From Acanthaster planci (Eukaryota > Echinodermata > Asteroidea > Valvatida > Acanthasteridae), in contig NW_019091363.1 in NCBI RefSeq assembly GCF_001949145.1, forward strand, positions 411,923-461,554: a DNA stretch of 49,632 nt, given 5' to 3'. A program made the translations under genes and the position numbers. The notes beneath the pieces were generated by a model. The model saw only the letters and a list, made by a program, of their open reading frames with translations, was not told where the DNA came from and searched no databases. Positions 21,601 to 34,700 of this stretch are shown piece by piece. Position 1 is the stretch's first letter. Each line of letters begins with the position of its first letter.

Positions 21601-24600
21601 AGATGAAATGTCTAAAACAGGTTGAACCAATGGACTGTACTACCGTACATGTTCAGGAAGCTTAATTAAATGATCATAAAAACATCCCAACCAGTCCTCG
21701 GCCTTGTTCTATGCTGAGCCCCCCATACACACACAGTACTGTACATGTGTGTACAGTACATCATCTGTCAGTCTCTGAGCAATCACTATACATGTATAGG
21801 CCTACATTTGTACTTCACAAACTGAGAAAATGGTATGCCAGTATTTTACATACCCGGTACATGTATACATGTTCGTTTGATATAAACGGAAAAAAATGGC
21901 TCAGAACTACCAGTAGTCAGAGCACTTACACCACATGAGTTATTGGCAGGTAACATTCCGCTCTTCCTTTCTCCAGCCAAACTTTTTTTCTGTGTACCGT
22001 ATTAGCAGTATGGACAATGTATGTTAGGGATCGGCTCTTGGCAAATGAGACAGTCTGCGGAACTTACATGTACATGTACGTGTCATGTACAGTAATCCAT
22101 TCTACGCCATGTACATGTAGGTTAAGTTGTGCACTGCAGAGTTTACAAAGTCTCCACGGGCGTCTTTCAACTGCTCAACAGGACCATGCCTACCATAGGG
22201 TTGGCTGTTTCAGTAATGGGGATGGTTTCATTTTTTTTCAACCAACCAGTGCTGATTGACACTGCCACAAAACCAGAAACCAACAATGTCTGTGAAATAT
22301 CTTCTAAGTGTGCAGGTGCACATGTACTGTACATGTACATGTGCCGGTAGTGCATAAATCAAGCATTTTCACAAAAAGGGAAGGTAATGTGTAAAGAGCA
22401 ATTCCTTTGCTGTGAACCTCATGGACGTGGAGAGGGTGCCAACCAGTGTGGCACTCCAGCCGATACCTTTGTGTAGGATTCTGGCATTGTACTTCCTACT
22501 GTACATGTATATAACAAAATTTCCCTCTCAAGAAATAGTTATCAATCGAGATTCAAAACACTTGTTTTTGCATGTATCACCTCTGACTATTCAATATGAT
22601 TTTTTGAGCAACTGCAAACCCTAGCAGCTTTTTCCGAAAAAGTTCTTTTTTTCTGTAAGCGCTCATTATTTGTCGAAGTGTTCTTGTATATTTCCATTTA
22701 TGTAAATAATGGACACAGAGACAGCCTGCAGACCCACCCACATTGGGCATGAAGCAGTTCGGTAAACTGCGAATATTTGCTTGATGATTGAACATTGTGC
22801 TCTGGTTGGCAGTCTGTTCAAGAGTATTCCTGTCAGACATCCATTAAATAAGGTTTTTGGAATAGTTTTGTTAAATTGCGAAAGGAAGAATCTGTTTCCA
22901 TTTCATGTTTCAGTGCATTTTACACAAATATTGGATTCCAAAAATAAATAATTGAATATTTGATATTCAGTCCTGAAAGATGTGCTTGATCATCCAAAGA
23001 TTTTTCACGTCGTCGATGCTTGCCTCTTTTGACTTCTTACTAAAAGATAGCCACCCAGATTGTACTGTGCACAATATCAAAAAAAGTATTGATTGTGGAC
23101 AAATGTACACCACTAGGATTCCTGAGTGTAAATGATACATCACTTTGACCAGTACACCCAGTGGGTCCACTCACCCAAGGCCACAGCAGAACTCAGATTA
23201 AAGCTGTCTGGACTGTCAGAAATGATTGAAAGTGTGAAAGGGTTTATGGCTTGTTCTTCCACTCTGGGTGTTGAAACTGAAAATGGTTCAAGGTGGTGCT
23301 GCCTTCCAAAAATGCAAAATGTACCGGTACTTGTACATCAGGAATTGATTATCTCCTTGCATTTTTTCTCAACAAGTTGTTGAACTTCATCTTTTTTATC
23401 ATTCCCCCTCTTTAACGGCTTCTTTTTTGTTATTATTATAAGGAGATTATCACTGGAAACTTTCTCGGGGAGGTAAGATAGTCTGTGAAAAGGTGAACTG
23501 ACTTCCTTTGATGGTTGTTGCACTGCTGAGCTGAATTGTATTTGCATGTACCATGTAGTTCAACTTTTGTCTCACTTAGGAAAGACTGAAGCATTTTAAT
23601 AACTGGAACTGAGTTACCGGTACCAGGTAAATAGTACGACTAAGTCACATTGTGTCTTGGGGGACCTTTTACAGAAACCAGTGTTTGATGTTATTATTAT
23701 TATTTTTTTCCTGTGTGTCTGTCTTTGTAGAGTTGCTGTAAGCTGATCCTCACTGGTCCCAGACACCCATGGGTACCGGTTGTACATGTGCAGCTGGCCC
23801 CCTTGTGTGTTCAGGTTGAAATTATGGGGGACCTTATTAAGTATGGTTCAGCTCTTCTGATAACCGGGTCTCCAAATGACGTGTGTCTTGTGTGTCTCCA
23901 TATTTGCTGACACGATTGATTTTTTTAATCCCTGGTAATGGCTGGCATTTTTATGGGAAGTGCTGGTACTCTTTTGAAGTACCGCCAAGAAGTTGAAGCC
24001 TGGGTTGACAAACTCAAAAAGGCTGGCAGCATTGTGCACAAGTTTATATCTCAAGGAGTTGATGTGGATTGAAAAGGGACAGAACTTGCTTAAAATGTGT
24101 TTTTCATTTGAAGTATCCCGTTGGAGCGCTTGGTAAAATAATCATGTACTGGTTACACTACACATCATAGGTGCCTGACCAAATATGGATATCTCATACA
24201 TGTACATGTATCATGACTACTGTTATGTGTGGTCATGCATTTCACACTTTGTTGGCTGTGGCAGTAAGTAACACAGTCATCAGAACCCATTGATTGAACA
24301 GAGTGAATCTTCCACTGGAGTTGGAGCCAAAATACCAAAATTGGTATCACAGAGTTTCAAACTGCACTGTGCATGTGGCTTACTATTGGATGTACGGTAC
24401 GGTTTATTCACATCACGGGTGCACATCGTTTACTGATTTATGATGTGCGCAGGTGGCATAATCATCATAGCACAGTCCACCATTTTGGAAGTTTCTGACA
24501 GATACCCGGTAGCAAAACTGCACTCAGGCCTAAATCTTAGAAGAGTTCATGCAAATGTACCAGCGCCACATGTTCCGGTACATACTAAGTGTATACATCC

Positions 24601-24919
24601 CCCCTCCCCCAAAAAATAACAGTTCAAACTTTTGTCTGTGAAACAAGGTGTGGAAGTTGTGGATGCTGGTGTGCCTAGGGATCATTCAAAGCCACTGCCT
24701 AGTGATTACATGCAAGTCAATGTCCTACAGTACCGGTATGGGTACCATTACATGTGCTATTTCCAAGGAAGGTTGTAGTCCAGTTAGGTTTTTGTGCTCA
24801 TCTTGACTGTACTGTCTGTTTCATTGGGTTTGCCATCTACCGGTAATTGTCTCACTAGTCCCACCTACGTAAATGCACATACACATGAGTATGTGGTACA
24901 GGGTGTACATGTACCCCCC

Positions 24920-24987
24920 AGAACTGTGGGGTCCGAGGTCCCATGAACGTTCGTGGGAGCGGAGCGGATATTGGCCCCCACAGTTCT
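24920..24987. repeat. Nested inverted repeat (fold-back element)
   Basis: Outer arms AGAACTGTGGGG (24920-24931) and CCCCACAGTTCT (24976-24987) are perfect inverse copies. Inside lies TCCCATGAACGTTCGTGGGA (24939-24958), which is itself a palindrome with one mismatched pair. The whole 68-bp unit can form a cruciform with a second hairpin inside it. It is GC-richer than its flanks. I saw no target duplication. Confidence 0.72.
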
Positions 24988-27318
24988 AGGAGTAATAACG
25001 GGTATCTTAGTAGATGTAGTTTGGGTATGAAGGTGATAGAATCTCGGAAGCCTTGGAGAATGACGGCATTGGCACCAATCAGGTACCACCGGTTCTTTTC
25101 AGAACACTACATTTACTGAAAAAATATATCCCTGGTGCTACCGCAAACCTGTCTACTTTAGTTTACTTGCTGCCTCCACCATGAAAAGCTTCAAATCTCA
25201 AGTTAATTCTTGTTGAGTTTGGGCCCATCAAAATGAGCTTAAATGTACTAATCAAAATTTCCTGTGAAAAGAACAATTTCTATTCACTTAATTTTTTCCT
25301 CCAAGAAAGTGTCCCCCCCTCCCAAGTTAGAACAGGAAAGGGGAGTTTGCTTTCTAGTGCACGCATGCACTCACACAACTGGAGTTGTTCACACCACCCA
25401 GGGAACAGCGCCTTCAGAGAGTTCAATAAGTGATGGTAATAGTTTATTCACCCCCAGCTGAACCCCACCTGAAACATTCACTTCAGACCGCATTCCGAGG
25501 GTCCATAGGTCTGACCGGCGCCATCGGCACTATGGTACCATGGCAACCCCACAAACAAAAGTCACATGCCCACTCTTCAGTATGGCACACATGGTCCACC
25601 CAGTCTTTTGATCTAACTGCTTAACCTGCTGCCGCTTTCCCTACTTACCAAGGTATATATACATATAAAGAGAATTGAGGACAGTGAAAATCAAGATCCT
25701 GTACCCCTTGCTTACATGCACCCCCCTATCAGTCGCTGTGCCCCACCCCCCTCCATCCAGTCACATTCATGGGTGCACCAGCAAGTGTAGGGCTCTGAAA
25801 GATTTATTACAGTCCCCACATCCACAGGTGACAACGGCATCCCTGGACTTTTGAGTGGCCCTAATATCACTAATCCCTTGGACTTAAGGCATTTCCTACA
25901 ATTCTCTGCCTTCTTGTCATTCCAAACTTGTCCTCTCCATCTCGTGGCAAAGTGCCAGCTCCTATGTACCGGTACATGTACATGTACCAATACATATACA
26001 CTGGTATATGCAATGTTTTGCCAGTGTTTAGGCCATGTTTATAAACAAGAACTTCTGGGAATTTATCTTTCTGCAGAAGCCCTATTCTACTCCGTAACCT
26101 TCAAATGCCATGCACTTTTCAAGTGATTTCTCTGCCAAGGTCAGGCAGACCCATCATTTTTTATAGTCGTACCCGTACAAACACACAACAGTGTCTCTTG
26201 AGTTGGTTTTGGCTGATTTCATTTCATGCACTTTACTAGGTCCTCCGAAAAAAAGCCAGGTAAACTTACCCACTGTAGTAGCTGGTACATGTAAGTCGCA
26301 CACTGAAAACAGTGCACTGCGCAGGTGAAGCTCTTGATTTTGAACAATATGTCGGGTGGGAGGGGGGATAGCATGACATGCTGGCAACAACGCTGAATAA
26401 TTGTTGATGGGTTTACATGTACATGTACACAGTTACCCTATCTGCATGTAAGGTACCTTATTTTCATGAATTTGTTGCTGTTTACGTGTGAAGCATACAT
26501 GTACATGTTCCCGGTAGGTTACAGAGACACATGCAAATGTAGAGTTTTGATGTTTACATTTACCAGTAGCAAGATGATGTTGTTATTTAGAGTCAGGTTC
26601 TGTGACTTTTTTGGAGTGGAATAAACTTTGAAGTTGGATAAAATGAATGAGTTGATTGAGTAATGTCACAGGATTACAGCAGATTAATCAGGCTCTTTCC
26701 AATTGCATGGTTTTGTTTTGTCATATTTCCAGTAGGCTTACGGTACTGGTACATGTATGTACGGTACATGTACATAGAATTAATGCAAGAATTACATGTA
26801 GATCTTTCTGTCCAAAAGCTCAATTTACAGTACACTGAGTGTTGGAGCACTCTTTGTGAGTAGTGCATGCACATGTACATGTACAATTTGGACACAATTC
26901 CACAATAATATTTTTTCTTATGAGGAGGCGTTGTATGTGTACTTTCCTACTTTTTACTGCTTTTCCTTTCTCCTCTCTCCTTTTTGTTGGAATTGGGATG
27001 AGACTAGGCCCCCCCAAAAAATGCATTGTCACCCTGCAAGGTGACAATTAACAACTATGCAGACAATTTCCTAAATTCCTGAATTGGTGCAGGCATATTG
27101 AATAGGCCCAGGTAGCCCTTTCCACAGATAAGGTAACCTTTTGTATGCTGCTTTATTGATACATGTAAGTGTACAACTCAACAACAAATTGCTTTGCCGT
27201 ACACGTGTCCTATTGTGTTTTCCTTTTTTTTTTTGAGAGCAGCCTAACCCACCGTAAATTTACAGAGAAATTGGCTTTCATTTTCGTGAATTACCACGCC
27301 TCCAATTTTTTTTTCCAG

Positions 27319-27660
27319 ATGGATTTGTCAGCAAGACATTGTGCTGGCTTTAGCTTCACTCAGGAAATGAGAACTATAATTGGTTTTTGGTCGCAACTGC
27401 ACGTGTCTGTTTCCTCCATTTTGGAAGTGTGTGGTGATGTAGATGATATCATTACTCCCATGCCAAGTTTGAAACACTACCCAGTGTTGTGTCCGCTTGG
27501 CTTGTTGCGACAGTCATTTCAAGTTTTTTTGTCGGCAGCACGCCTGATCGAGTTCAATAAATTTACTCTTCTCTTGGGGGAAGGACCGGTTCATTGCCAG
27601 TGCGTGAACTCAACATTGCCTTGGACTCGAAAGTCCATCCATTGTCTGGTCGGCACATAA
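27319..27660 (+). CDS. ORF after an acceptor-like tract, unknown (doubtful)
   Basis: TTTTTTTTTCCAG|ATGGATTTG at 27306-27327 is a good acceptor followed at once by an ATG and a 113-codon frame to TAA at 27658-27660. The peptide begins MDLSARHCAGFSFTQ and includes EVCGDVDDIITPMPS. I see no known domain or membrane segment. Codon use is mixed and third positions are not biased as in the KLHL8 exons. It could be an exon of a gene nested upstream of KLHL8 or a chance frame; I favour chance. Confidence 0.18.
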   Translation: MDLSARHCAGFSFTQEMRTIIGFWSQLHVSVSSILEVCGDVDDIITPMPSLKHYPVLCPLGLLRQSFQVFLSAARLIEFNKFTLLLGEGPVHCQCVNSTLPWTRKSIHCLVGT

Positions 27661-28164
27661 AGCGAGTGGCCAGTTGGTGGTCAGTCTGTGCCTGTCCATC
27701 GGTCACTAGTGGTCAGTCAACCTACTAGTCTGTCATTTGAGAGTCACACATACATGTACACCAGGATAAGTGGACTCAATGTTAACTTGTGAAGAATGAT
27801 GTGGCACCAGTATTGAAATTGTGAATGCCATCCGCATTGAGGAAAATGAGGTAAAGGTGTTAACTTTTGTAGTGTATAAACGCAAAAAAATATACATTTT
27901 TTAAAACTTTATTTATAAATTCCAATAAAATTCTCTTTACTCCTGGCAGTCCTTCACTTGTTAATTGAACAGTTGTGAATTGTTCACAGTTTCTGTGTAG
28001 AAATACATGTACCGGTAGAATATAATAAATTGGAACATTGCTTTTTATAGTGATGTGATTGTGGACTGTGGTCTAAATCCAATTTTGTGGAATTTACGGC
28101 AAATTATATGTGGAGCAAAACTTTGCAGAGGACCAGTCACTAGCACTAGCAGTGCAAGTCACAT

Positions 28165-28235
28165 GACAGTTTACATTTAGCTGGTAACCTGTCTCTGCTT
28201 AGCAAGATTTTTTGTCTCGGCTTAGCTGTTACACA
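28165..28235. repeat. Dispersed repeat with GGTAACCTGT and GCTTAGC blocks
   Basis: The segment CTGGTAACCTGTCTCTGCTT, AGCAAG and a later GCTTAGC shares the blocks ACAGGTTACCAG and GCTTAGC, in opposite orientation, with the repeat at 37651-37756. The two look like diverged copies of one family. Confidence 0.45.
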
Positions 28236-30719
28236 AAGCATGCCCCATGTTCCTGCCTCATTGTTTTGGTTTTTGCATATTGGGGTTAATCTTCCTGTCA
28301 TTTGGATCTCAGTGTACTGGTAGTAGGCATTTGTTCCATTAGGCATCTCTTGGATCCCCCAGTTGGTGACCAAGGTCAGACATGCTGTCAAATTGGGCCG
28401 TTTTCTTATACTCAACTTCGTCTCCGTCTCCGGCTTCATGTAGGAAACCAATCCCGGATTGTGGGCATGAAGCGATTAACTGATATTGAAGTACTCTAGT
28501 GTTTTGCTAATTTTCATCTTACTTGATGTTTTTTGGCAGTATCAGGCTTACTATTGCGCTTACAACCTCAAAGTCAGGAGGTAAAAAAACAGTTGAAGCC
28601 CGAGACAGAGCCCAAGTCGAGTATTGGAAAACGGCCTTGATATTGTAATATTTTGACTTGAAAGCACTGCAGTTCTATCAGTTAATTCCAGCTGATTGAT
28701 TTCAAACATTTTTTCATTCTCGAAAATGCCATCTGGTGTTGGTCAAGTAAATTCTAGTTCTGAATGTTGGGTTCAGTTTTCCTTGGTTCAAGAATCTTTT
28801 CTTTCTTTTTTTTTTAAGGTTGGGACAAAACCATGCATACCGGTACATGTACATGTACCCCGGTAGATCTAGCTGTACTTGGTTGCACCAAATTGAACAG
28901 GCATATTTCTGTTCGTTATGGCTCTTTGAATTTGTCAATATGAGTACATACGGGTGTATTGGCATTATGCATGCTTCTTTTTTCATAGCCCTTTACCCCT
29001 TCAAAAGCCAATTTTTTAGGGAAAGGGGAACCCTTCCCCTTCTAGCGAATGGCTGTAACCCCACCCCTCCATTTGCTATGCACCTGAGCTGATGTGACTT
29101 GGTATTGTACCAATTAATGATGTACACTGTGTGGAATTAACTTATGAACTCCTAACTTGATTTGACGTGGACTAGAGAAGTTCCTGCACTGATGTTGAAA
29201 TTCTGAACTGTCTTTTGTTTTGATGTACATTCATGAACAAATACTGTACATCTGTACAGCTTTCACATAGAGTGATATCAGTTTTGTGGCCGATGAAACC
29301 ACAGACTTGAATCAAGTCGGACTTATGCCATCCCTTCACTAGCCTGTACACAATGATACAGTCATCGCACTTGGCAGCTTGCATAACTCTTATAAGGCGT
29401 CCTCATTTGATAGCCTTTGATAGCCTTTATTTTACAATGTGTGTCAAACGTTACAGCTCCCCTACCAGTTTTGGTAGAGGAACCCATTCACTGTGTACAA
29501 ACGGCAGATTCATCAAGTTGAGACTTCTGAACTCCCAGTAATAAGTGGACTCAAGAGGGCGCGAAGCAAGTACGCTGCGCAGCCTCCATATCCAAAGCAT
29601 AAAGCAGAAAACATCATGGAGGATCCATATCCCGACTTGGTCAAGTTTACTGACTGAAACCATGCCTGTTAGATGGTTGCACAAGTTTAACATGTACCAT
29701 GTAAGAACTGTATTTTCCAGACAAAGCAAAGTGGTGAAGTCCTTGGAAGGGAACATGTCAGTATTTTCATAGCCTGAACCGTATGTCTCAAAGCATTGTT
29801 GCCTCTGATGCAGGTTGGAGGTACCGGTACAGTTCTGGTACTTGTATCTCCACTTAAACAAAACAAGAGTATAGAGCAGACCATAGACTGGTCAAAGTGC
29901 AAAAAAAGCACTGGGAAAAAAGTTACAGCAAAATCAGTTTTAGAAGTTTTAAGGGGTACTTACACTGTACTTAAGAAATACTGATATCCTAGATGTACAT
30001 ACATGTACCGCGGGGGTATATGTACATGTAGCATTTCCAGTCTCTTGGGGAATATTTTGGAAGCAGTATTACCGTATACTGTATGTATACATGTACATGT
30101 ATAATCCTCATTTTAATATGTAATTCATTGCGGTTATGTACGGTACTGGTACACGTACGTATAGTTACGGTATTGTCTTCCCTTTACATGCATGTGTTAA
30201 TGCTATTATGACTACAATAATTGGCGTTTCATTCCTAGGTACAGTATTTTACAGTATCAGAGTTTTAAATTCTATTCATACCTACGCTACAACTGTTGTT
30301 TCTGTGATCAGGAGTTTCATCTGAGCATTTCCACACATGTACTAGTGGTTTGGGTCATTTTGTTGTGGTTTTGCGAGGTCACATATGTGTATGTGAGTGT
30401 ATTGAAGTAAATTGACTTTTTTTCTCCTTCAATTGTGCAAAACTGCCGACTGTGTTTGACTTTGAAAATGGTTCAAAGTGTTACAAACACAGGAAAAGGG
30501 CTGGATTGGCCTTTCTTCTTGATTTGGTTTGGGCAAGGCCAAAAGGTAGAGAAGTACATGTACTTGTAAACATGTACATTACAGTATTGTAAGATCACTG
30601 TAAAGAAATTTACAACTTACCAAGACAACATCAAGGAGCGAAGCTTTGAATACATTGTATCAGAACATGTGTACACAAGATTGTGCATATAAAATGAAAG
30701 TTAAATATCCAAAGCTGTC

Positions 30720-30772
30720 ATACATGTACATGTACAATGTACATGTATGTACCGTACATGTACATGCAGCTC
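30720..30772. repeat. TACATGTAC palindrome cluster before the KLHL8 exon
   Basis: Overlapping ACATGTACATGTACA units within about 50 bp, about 190 bp upstream of the KLHL8 acceptor. Frames through it read YMYM/VHVH, which explains the artificial N-terminal extension of the open frame that begins at 30646. Confidence 0.7.
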
Positions 30773-30959
30773 GCATATCCATCATTTCCTTTCAAATCAC
30801 TGCATTACTGCTCTTTGAAGCAGATCCAACTGTACAATCATCGTCAATCATCCTTGGATGGAATGACATCCTTTACAAAGTTGTGCCAGGTAACTGTCCT
30901 TCATTTTGCTGTTGGATCTCGCTCATTTGGTCCGCTCTTTCTTTCTTTTTGTTGCACAG

Positions 30960-31053
30960 GCCAAACTCCACGATCATCATTGAGATTTCGGGCACCACCA
31001 CCACGTCCACCAACAACAACAACAGCGTGCCGGAGAAATCCAGCCACGCGACC
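30960..31053 (+). other. KLHL8 exon, part upstream of the ATG (possibly coding)
   Basis: A pyrimidine tract, CTTTCTTTCTTTTTGTTGCACAG interrupted only once by G, ends at 30959, so the exon probably starts at 30960. The 94 bp to the ATG are open in frame with it and read PNSTIIIEISGTTTTST, then NNNNSVPEKSSHAT. Third codon positions are nearly all C or G, as in the coding part below. That argues the segment is translated from an upstream exon, giving a Thr/Asn-rich N-terminal extension. The exon needs a phase-2 donor, such as that at 12670. Confidence 0.55.
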
Positions 31054-31737
31054 ATGGGGGATAAGATCCCAGAGTTCCAAGAGCCCATCACCTCCTTGAC
31101 TTTTGAGTGTCACACCCACTGGCAGGACTCCTTCCTGGTGCTGCGCGAGCTCTACGAGCGGCGGGCACTCTGTGACGTGACCTTGGAGGTGGGCACGGCT
31201 CAACTCCGCTGCCACCGACTGGTGCTGGCCTGCGGCAGCCCCTACTTCCGTGCCATGCTGACCTCTGAGATGCGGGAGAGCCGCGAGGAGGTCATATCCA
31301 TCCATGACATCGACGAGACGTCTGTGGAGGCTCTGGTGGCCTTCCTCTACACATCCACCATCCTCCTGACGGTGGACAACGTCCAGAAACTCCTGCGGGC
31401 TGCCTCGCTGCTGCAGATTGAAACGGTGGCCAAAGCCTGCTGCGACTTCATGGCCTCACACCTCCATCCTTCCAACTGCCTGGGCGTACGGAGCTTCGCT
31501 GAGCTCCATGGCCAGAACGAGCTCCTGAGAGCAGCAGACCTTTACACCTATGACCATTTCAGAGAGGTGGTATCAAGTGAGGAGTTCCCCAGCATAAGCC
31601 CTGCTCACCTGTACGACATCATCGCCTCGCCAGACATTCGTATTGAGAATGAGACTCAGGTGTACCAGGCTGTCATGAAGTGGGTGAGGTGCGACCTCCC
31701 CAACAGAGTCAGGGACTTGCCCCGCCTTATATCAGCG
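31054..31737 (+). CDS. KLHL8: KLHL8, first recognised coding exon (BTB and most of BACK)
   Basis: Encodes 228 codons of a BTB-BACK-kelch protein. Known members of this family are substrate adaptors of Cullin-3 ubiquitin ligases; KLHL8/KEL-8 has been linked to rapsyn turnover. The BTB domain covers about residues 25-133 (LCDVTLEVG at 39-47, CHRLVLACGSPYFRAML at 53-69, LLTVDNVQKLLRAASLL at 104-120). The 3-box/BACK follows, with HPSNCLGVRSFAE (138-150) and ENETQVYQAVMKW (198-210). LACxxPYFRAM, LTVDNVQ and HPSNCL fit KLHL8 better than KLHL20 or KLHL5. MRE (73-75) fits the Cullin-binding hydrophobic-x-Glu motif. The ATG has an ideal context (GCGACCATGG); an upstream in-frame start is possible. The exon ends ATA-TCA-GCG|GTAAGT, phase 0. 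It is markedly GC-richer than its introns. Confidence 0.93.
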
Positions 31738-34700
31738 GTAAGTCCAAAGAAGCGATTTAGTGTGTTGGCCATTTGGTTATCTTACAGGTACACAGAAGCC
31801 AGTACTGTGTGAAAAGCACACGCAGTGTCATTTTGAATAGTTTGCATGCAGTCTGCAGTGTAAGCGTCCCCTCTTTGTTATTCATTTGTCCTTGGGAAAA
31901 ATTATCAAAATGGATTGGTCAATCATGAAATGGTTGTACTATTAAAATGTGCTCGACATTGCTCTTCTAAATTATCAAAATCAAAATGAGCAAACAGTTA
32001 GCAGCCAGGAAAGGCAAAGCCGCAGAAATATTGAAAGGATTTTTATTACAGGCCAGATTCTCTAAGTTCTTTTTTCATTCTTTCCAGGGAGAAGCACATG
32101 CTGCTCAATTAACGTGCTCCATGAAACCATGTCTAGTGTCACATTAGTTCTTTAAGAGAAGGAAAAGAAATCTATTGCTCTTTCTCCTAGCCTTGGAAAG
32201 TTGTCTCAGCCACAATCAGTGGTGTGTGAATCATTCATCATCTCTTCTTGAGAGCTCTCATCAGCCATGAGCGCCATATCAGACTTTGCTTGATTAGATT
32301 GACTAATTGGTAGGCACCGTGCTGAGTTTAATTTGCAACATATTGTATGGGGCACCGGTGCAACACGCTTTGTCAGGAGTGCATGACCAACACTATCTGT
32401 ATGCCCGGAATTATATCATTACCACGAAATTTCATACGTATGCCGGAGAGACAATTTGCACATTGTTTGGACAATGAGAATTCAAGACGGCAATTGGGAG
32501 AGAAAGACACACCTGATTGCCCTGTATAAATAGGCAACAAACAGACTAGTAGCACATGTTGTACATGATACCGGGTACATAAGGACTTCACTTATGGAAA
32601 GGATTACTCAGTTCCTCAGAACACAAATAGAATAGGGTTGGAATGGAGGCTGAACAGAGGGACCAGATGAAGATGGAAAGATCTCCTCCAGCAAAACAGA
32701 TGTACATGTTTACACCATGAGTAAGAAAAATTAACTCATTATACACCTGTCACACTTGTCAGAGAAAAGTTTGTGACTGTGGTCCACGGAGGTCCTAAAA
32801 ATGTAAACATCGCAGTCACTTTTGGGTTTATGCCTTACATTGTTTGAATGCCTGGATGTTTTGCTCCTGTACAGAACCACAAGTGAATTGGATTACCAAT
32901 GTTTATTTGAAAGCAAGCAAAAAAATCTTACTTTTCAGTTCCAATTGTGTGACAATGCACATTTCCCCCAAAATTCCTTTATTCATTTACATGTACCAGT
33001 TAATACCCTGTATGGTACATACCGGGTGCTAAAAAAAAAAATCTTACAAGCAAATCTGTTAAATAATTAAACTCATTAGTTGACTAAGAAATTTCAAGCT
33101 TCCTTGAAAAAAACATGTACATGTACCCGTTAAGTGAAAATGAGCATAGAATCACACTGCACTTTATCTGTTTCCTGTGCACATCTGTTTCTAGTTCATC
33201 ATCTTCCATGCCCTATTGCACAAAGTAGAGACTGATGTATAATGTACATGTACACATGTGCCGTATGAACATGTAAAACTAAATATGGCTTGAACCTCTT
33301 CCCAAAGTTGAGTCACAGACCTGTCCATTTTCAAGTAACCAGCTAATGCAGAAGGTATGCACATGTACAGTGTACATCTGAAAATACCTAAATTTTTTTT
33401 ATGTGGTGTAATTTTATCCTTTGTATATAAGTACAGTACATGTAGATTCAGGTTAACCATTTTTTTGTACAGTAGTTTACATTTTTGTACTTTTTTACAT
33501 GTACCAGTAGATTCAACCTTTAAAAAAGTAATTTATCGATGCTGGTTTGTTCACTAAAAACATGTTTTTGAAATGAATACATGCTTTACTCATTACTATA
33601 TATGCATGCACCGGCAGCTTACACTTTCTCGAGAGGGCCATATACTTTTATAGTTGTAAAGGTACTGTATGTAATTGGAAATACAGTACAGTACCTGTTT
33701 CCTGTAAGGTTAGTTTACAGACCCGTTATTAAATAAGGATTTTCCAAGCACACTTCCCCTGCTGATTCAGTAACAAAACCTTAGATCTCCGTTTTCTCAA
33801 TCAAAACATGAAAAATTTATTTTCCAGCTGTCCTCTGATCACACAAAGCAAGGCTATACTCTACAGCTCCCTCCAAAAGTCAAAACAAAGGAAACGCTGT
33901 TGATCAGAATTGCATTATCAAACCTAAATGGATACTGGACTCAAGAACAAAGCATTCTTCAAATGCGACAGTGAAAGTTTCTAGTAACCTTTATATGTGT
34001 GGTTTGTCAGTAAAGTGATGTTCATGTACCAGTACCTGTGCTAGTCCTCCCCTTTCAGAAACTTTGATGTTCACTGTCTACATGTACGGTACATGGAATT
34101 GTATAAGATGTCTGAGCAGAGTACCGTGCAGGGAAGGAGGACCTGGTGTGAAAGTTATGGCAGGGGCTGGAAGCAGTGTGCACTTACGGGAACCACAGGC
34201 TAGTGGCTGCAGCCGCTTCCCCTAGATGCGTGCGTTACCCTAAGCCACTGCCAGTCAATGTGGACATCATGGAAGATTAGTCATTAGCATTCATCTTGAT
34301 GACCTTGAAGCTACCAGTACATGTACATGTGATGGTTTTCTTTATTCAGGGTGTGAGGTTACCACTCTATACTGCATGTAGCTTTCTTTGAAATATAAAA
34401 TGCTACCGGTGTAAAAGTCAAGGAAGATACCGGTATACGGGTATACTGTACATGTACATTGCATTTACATTCAGTCGACACTTAACCTACATGTACACTA
34501 AAAGTAGCACAGTGTGATTTCCATTTTATTCGCAGCTTGTGGGTATGTACGGTACACTGTGCATGTACTTTGTCCAGGAATCTTTTTTTTTTTTGGACTG
34601 TGGTTTCTTTCCTTGAATGTTGCCAAGTGAGATTACCTGCTTGATATTTCCTTTTCTCTGTGTGAAAAAAAGGAAGTGGGTTAAGGTAGCCACGCTAATG

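Larger units (their letters stand above)
12671..30959 (+). other. Intron-like DNA between the 12.5-kb exon and the KLHL8 exon
   Basis: Apart from the features listed separately, I find no second confident exon here. The sequence is AT-rich with many T-runs on the plus strand. From about 15.4 kb it is crowded with TACATGTA, GTACATGTAC and TACCGGTA palindromes. Many open frames in it translate these palindromes into YMYM, VHVH or CTCT strings and are not genes. Whether this is one intron, several introns with small untranslated exons, or partly intergenic depends on whether the exon at 12545 belongs to KLHL8. Confidence 0.4.

Noticed and set aside
27163-27318. Upstream part of the 163-codon frame
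   Set aside because: It runs through T-rich intron-like DNA (FLFFF..., FFFQ) before an acceptor; not coding-like.
30646-30959. N-terminal part of the 388-codon frame that contains the KLHL8 exon
   Set aside because: It translates a TACATGTAC cluster and a pyrimidine-tract acceptor (MYMYN..., SFFLLH). Coding bias begins only at the splice acceptor at 30960.
31738-31812. C-terminal tail of the same frame after ISA
   Set aside because: It runs past a perfect GTAAGT donor into the intron. The exon at 40061 continues the BACK domain in frame, so the tail is intronic read-through.
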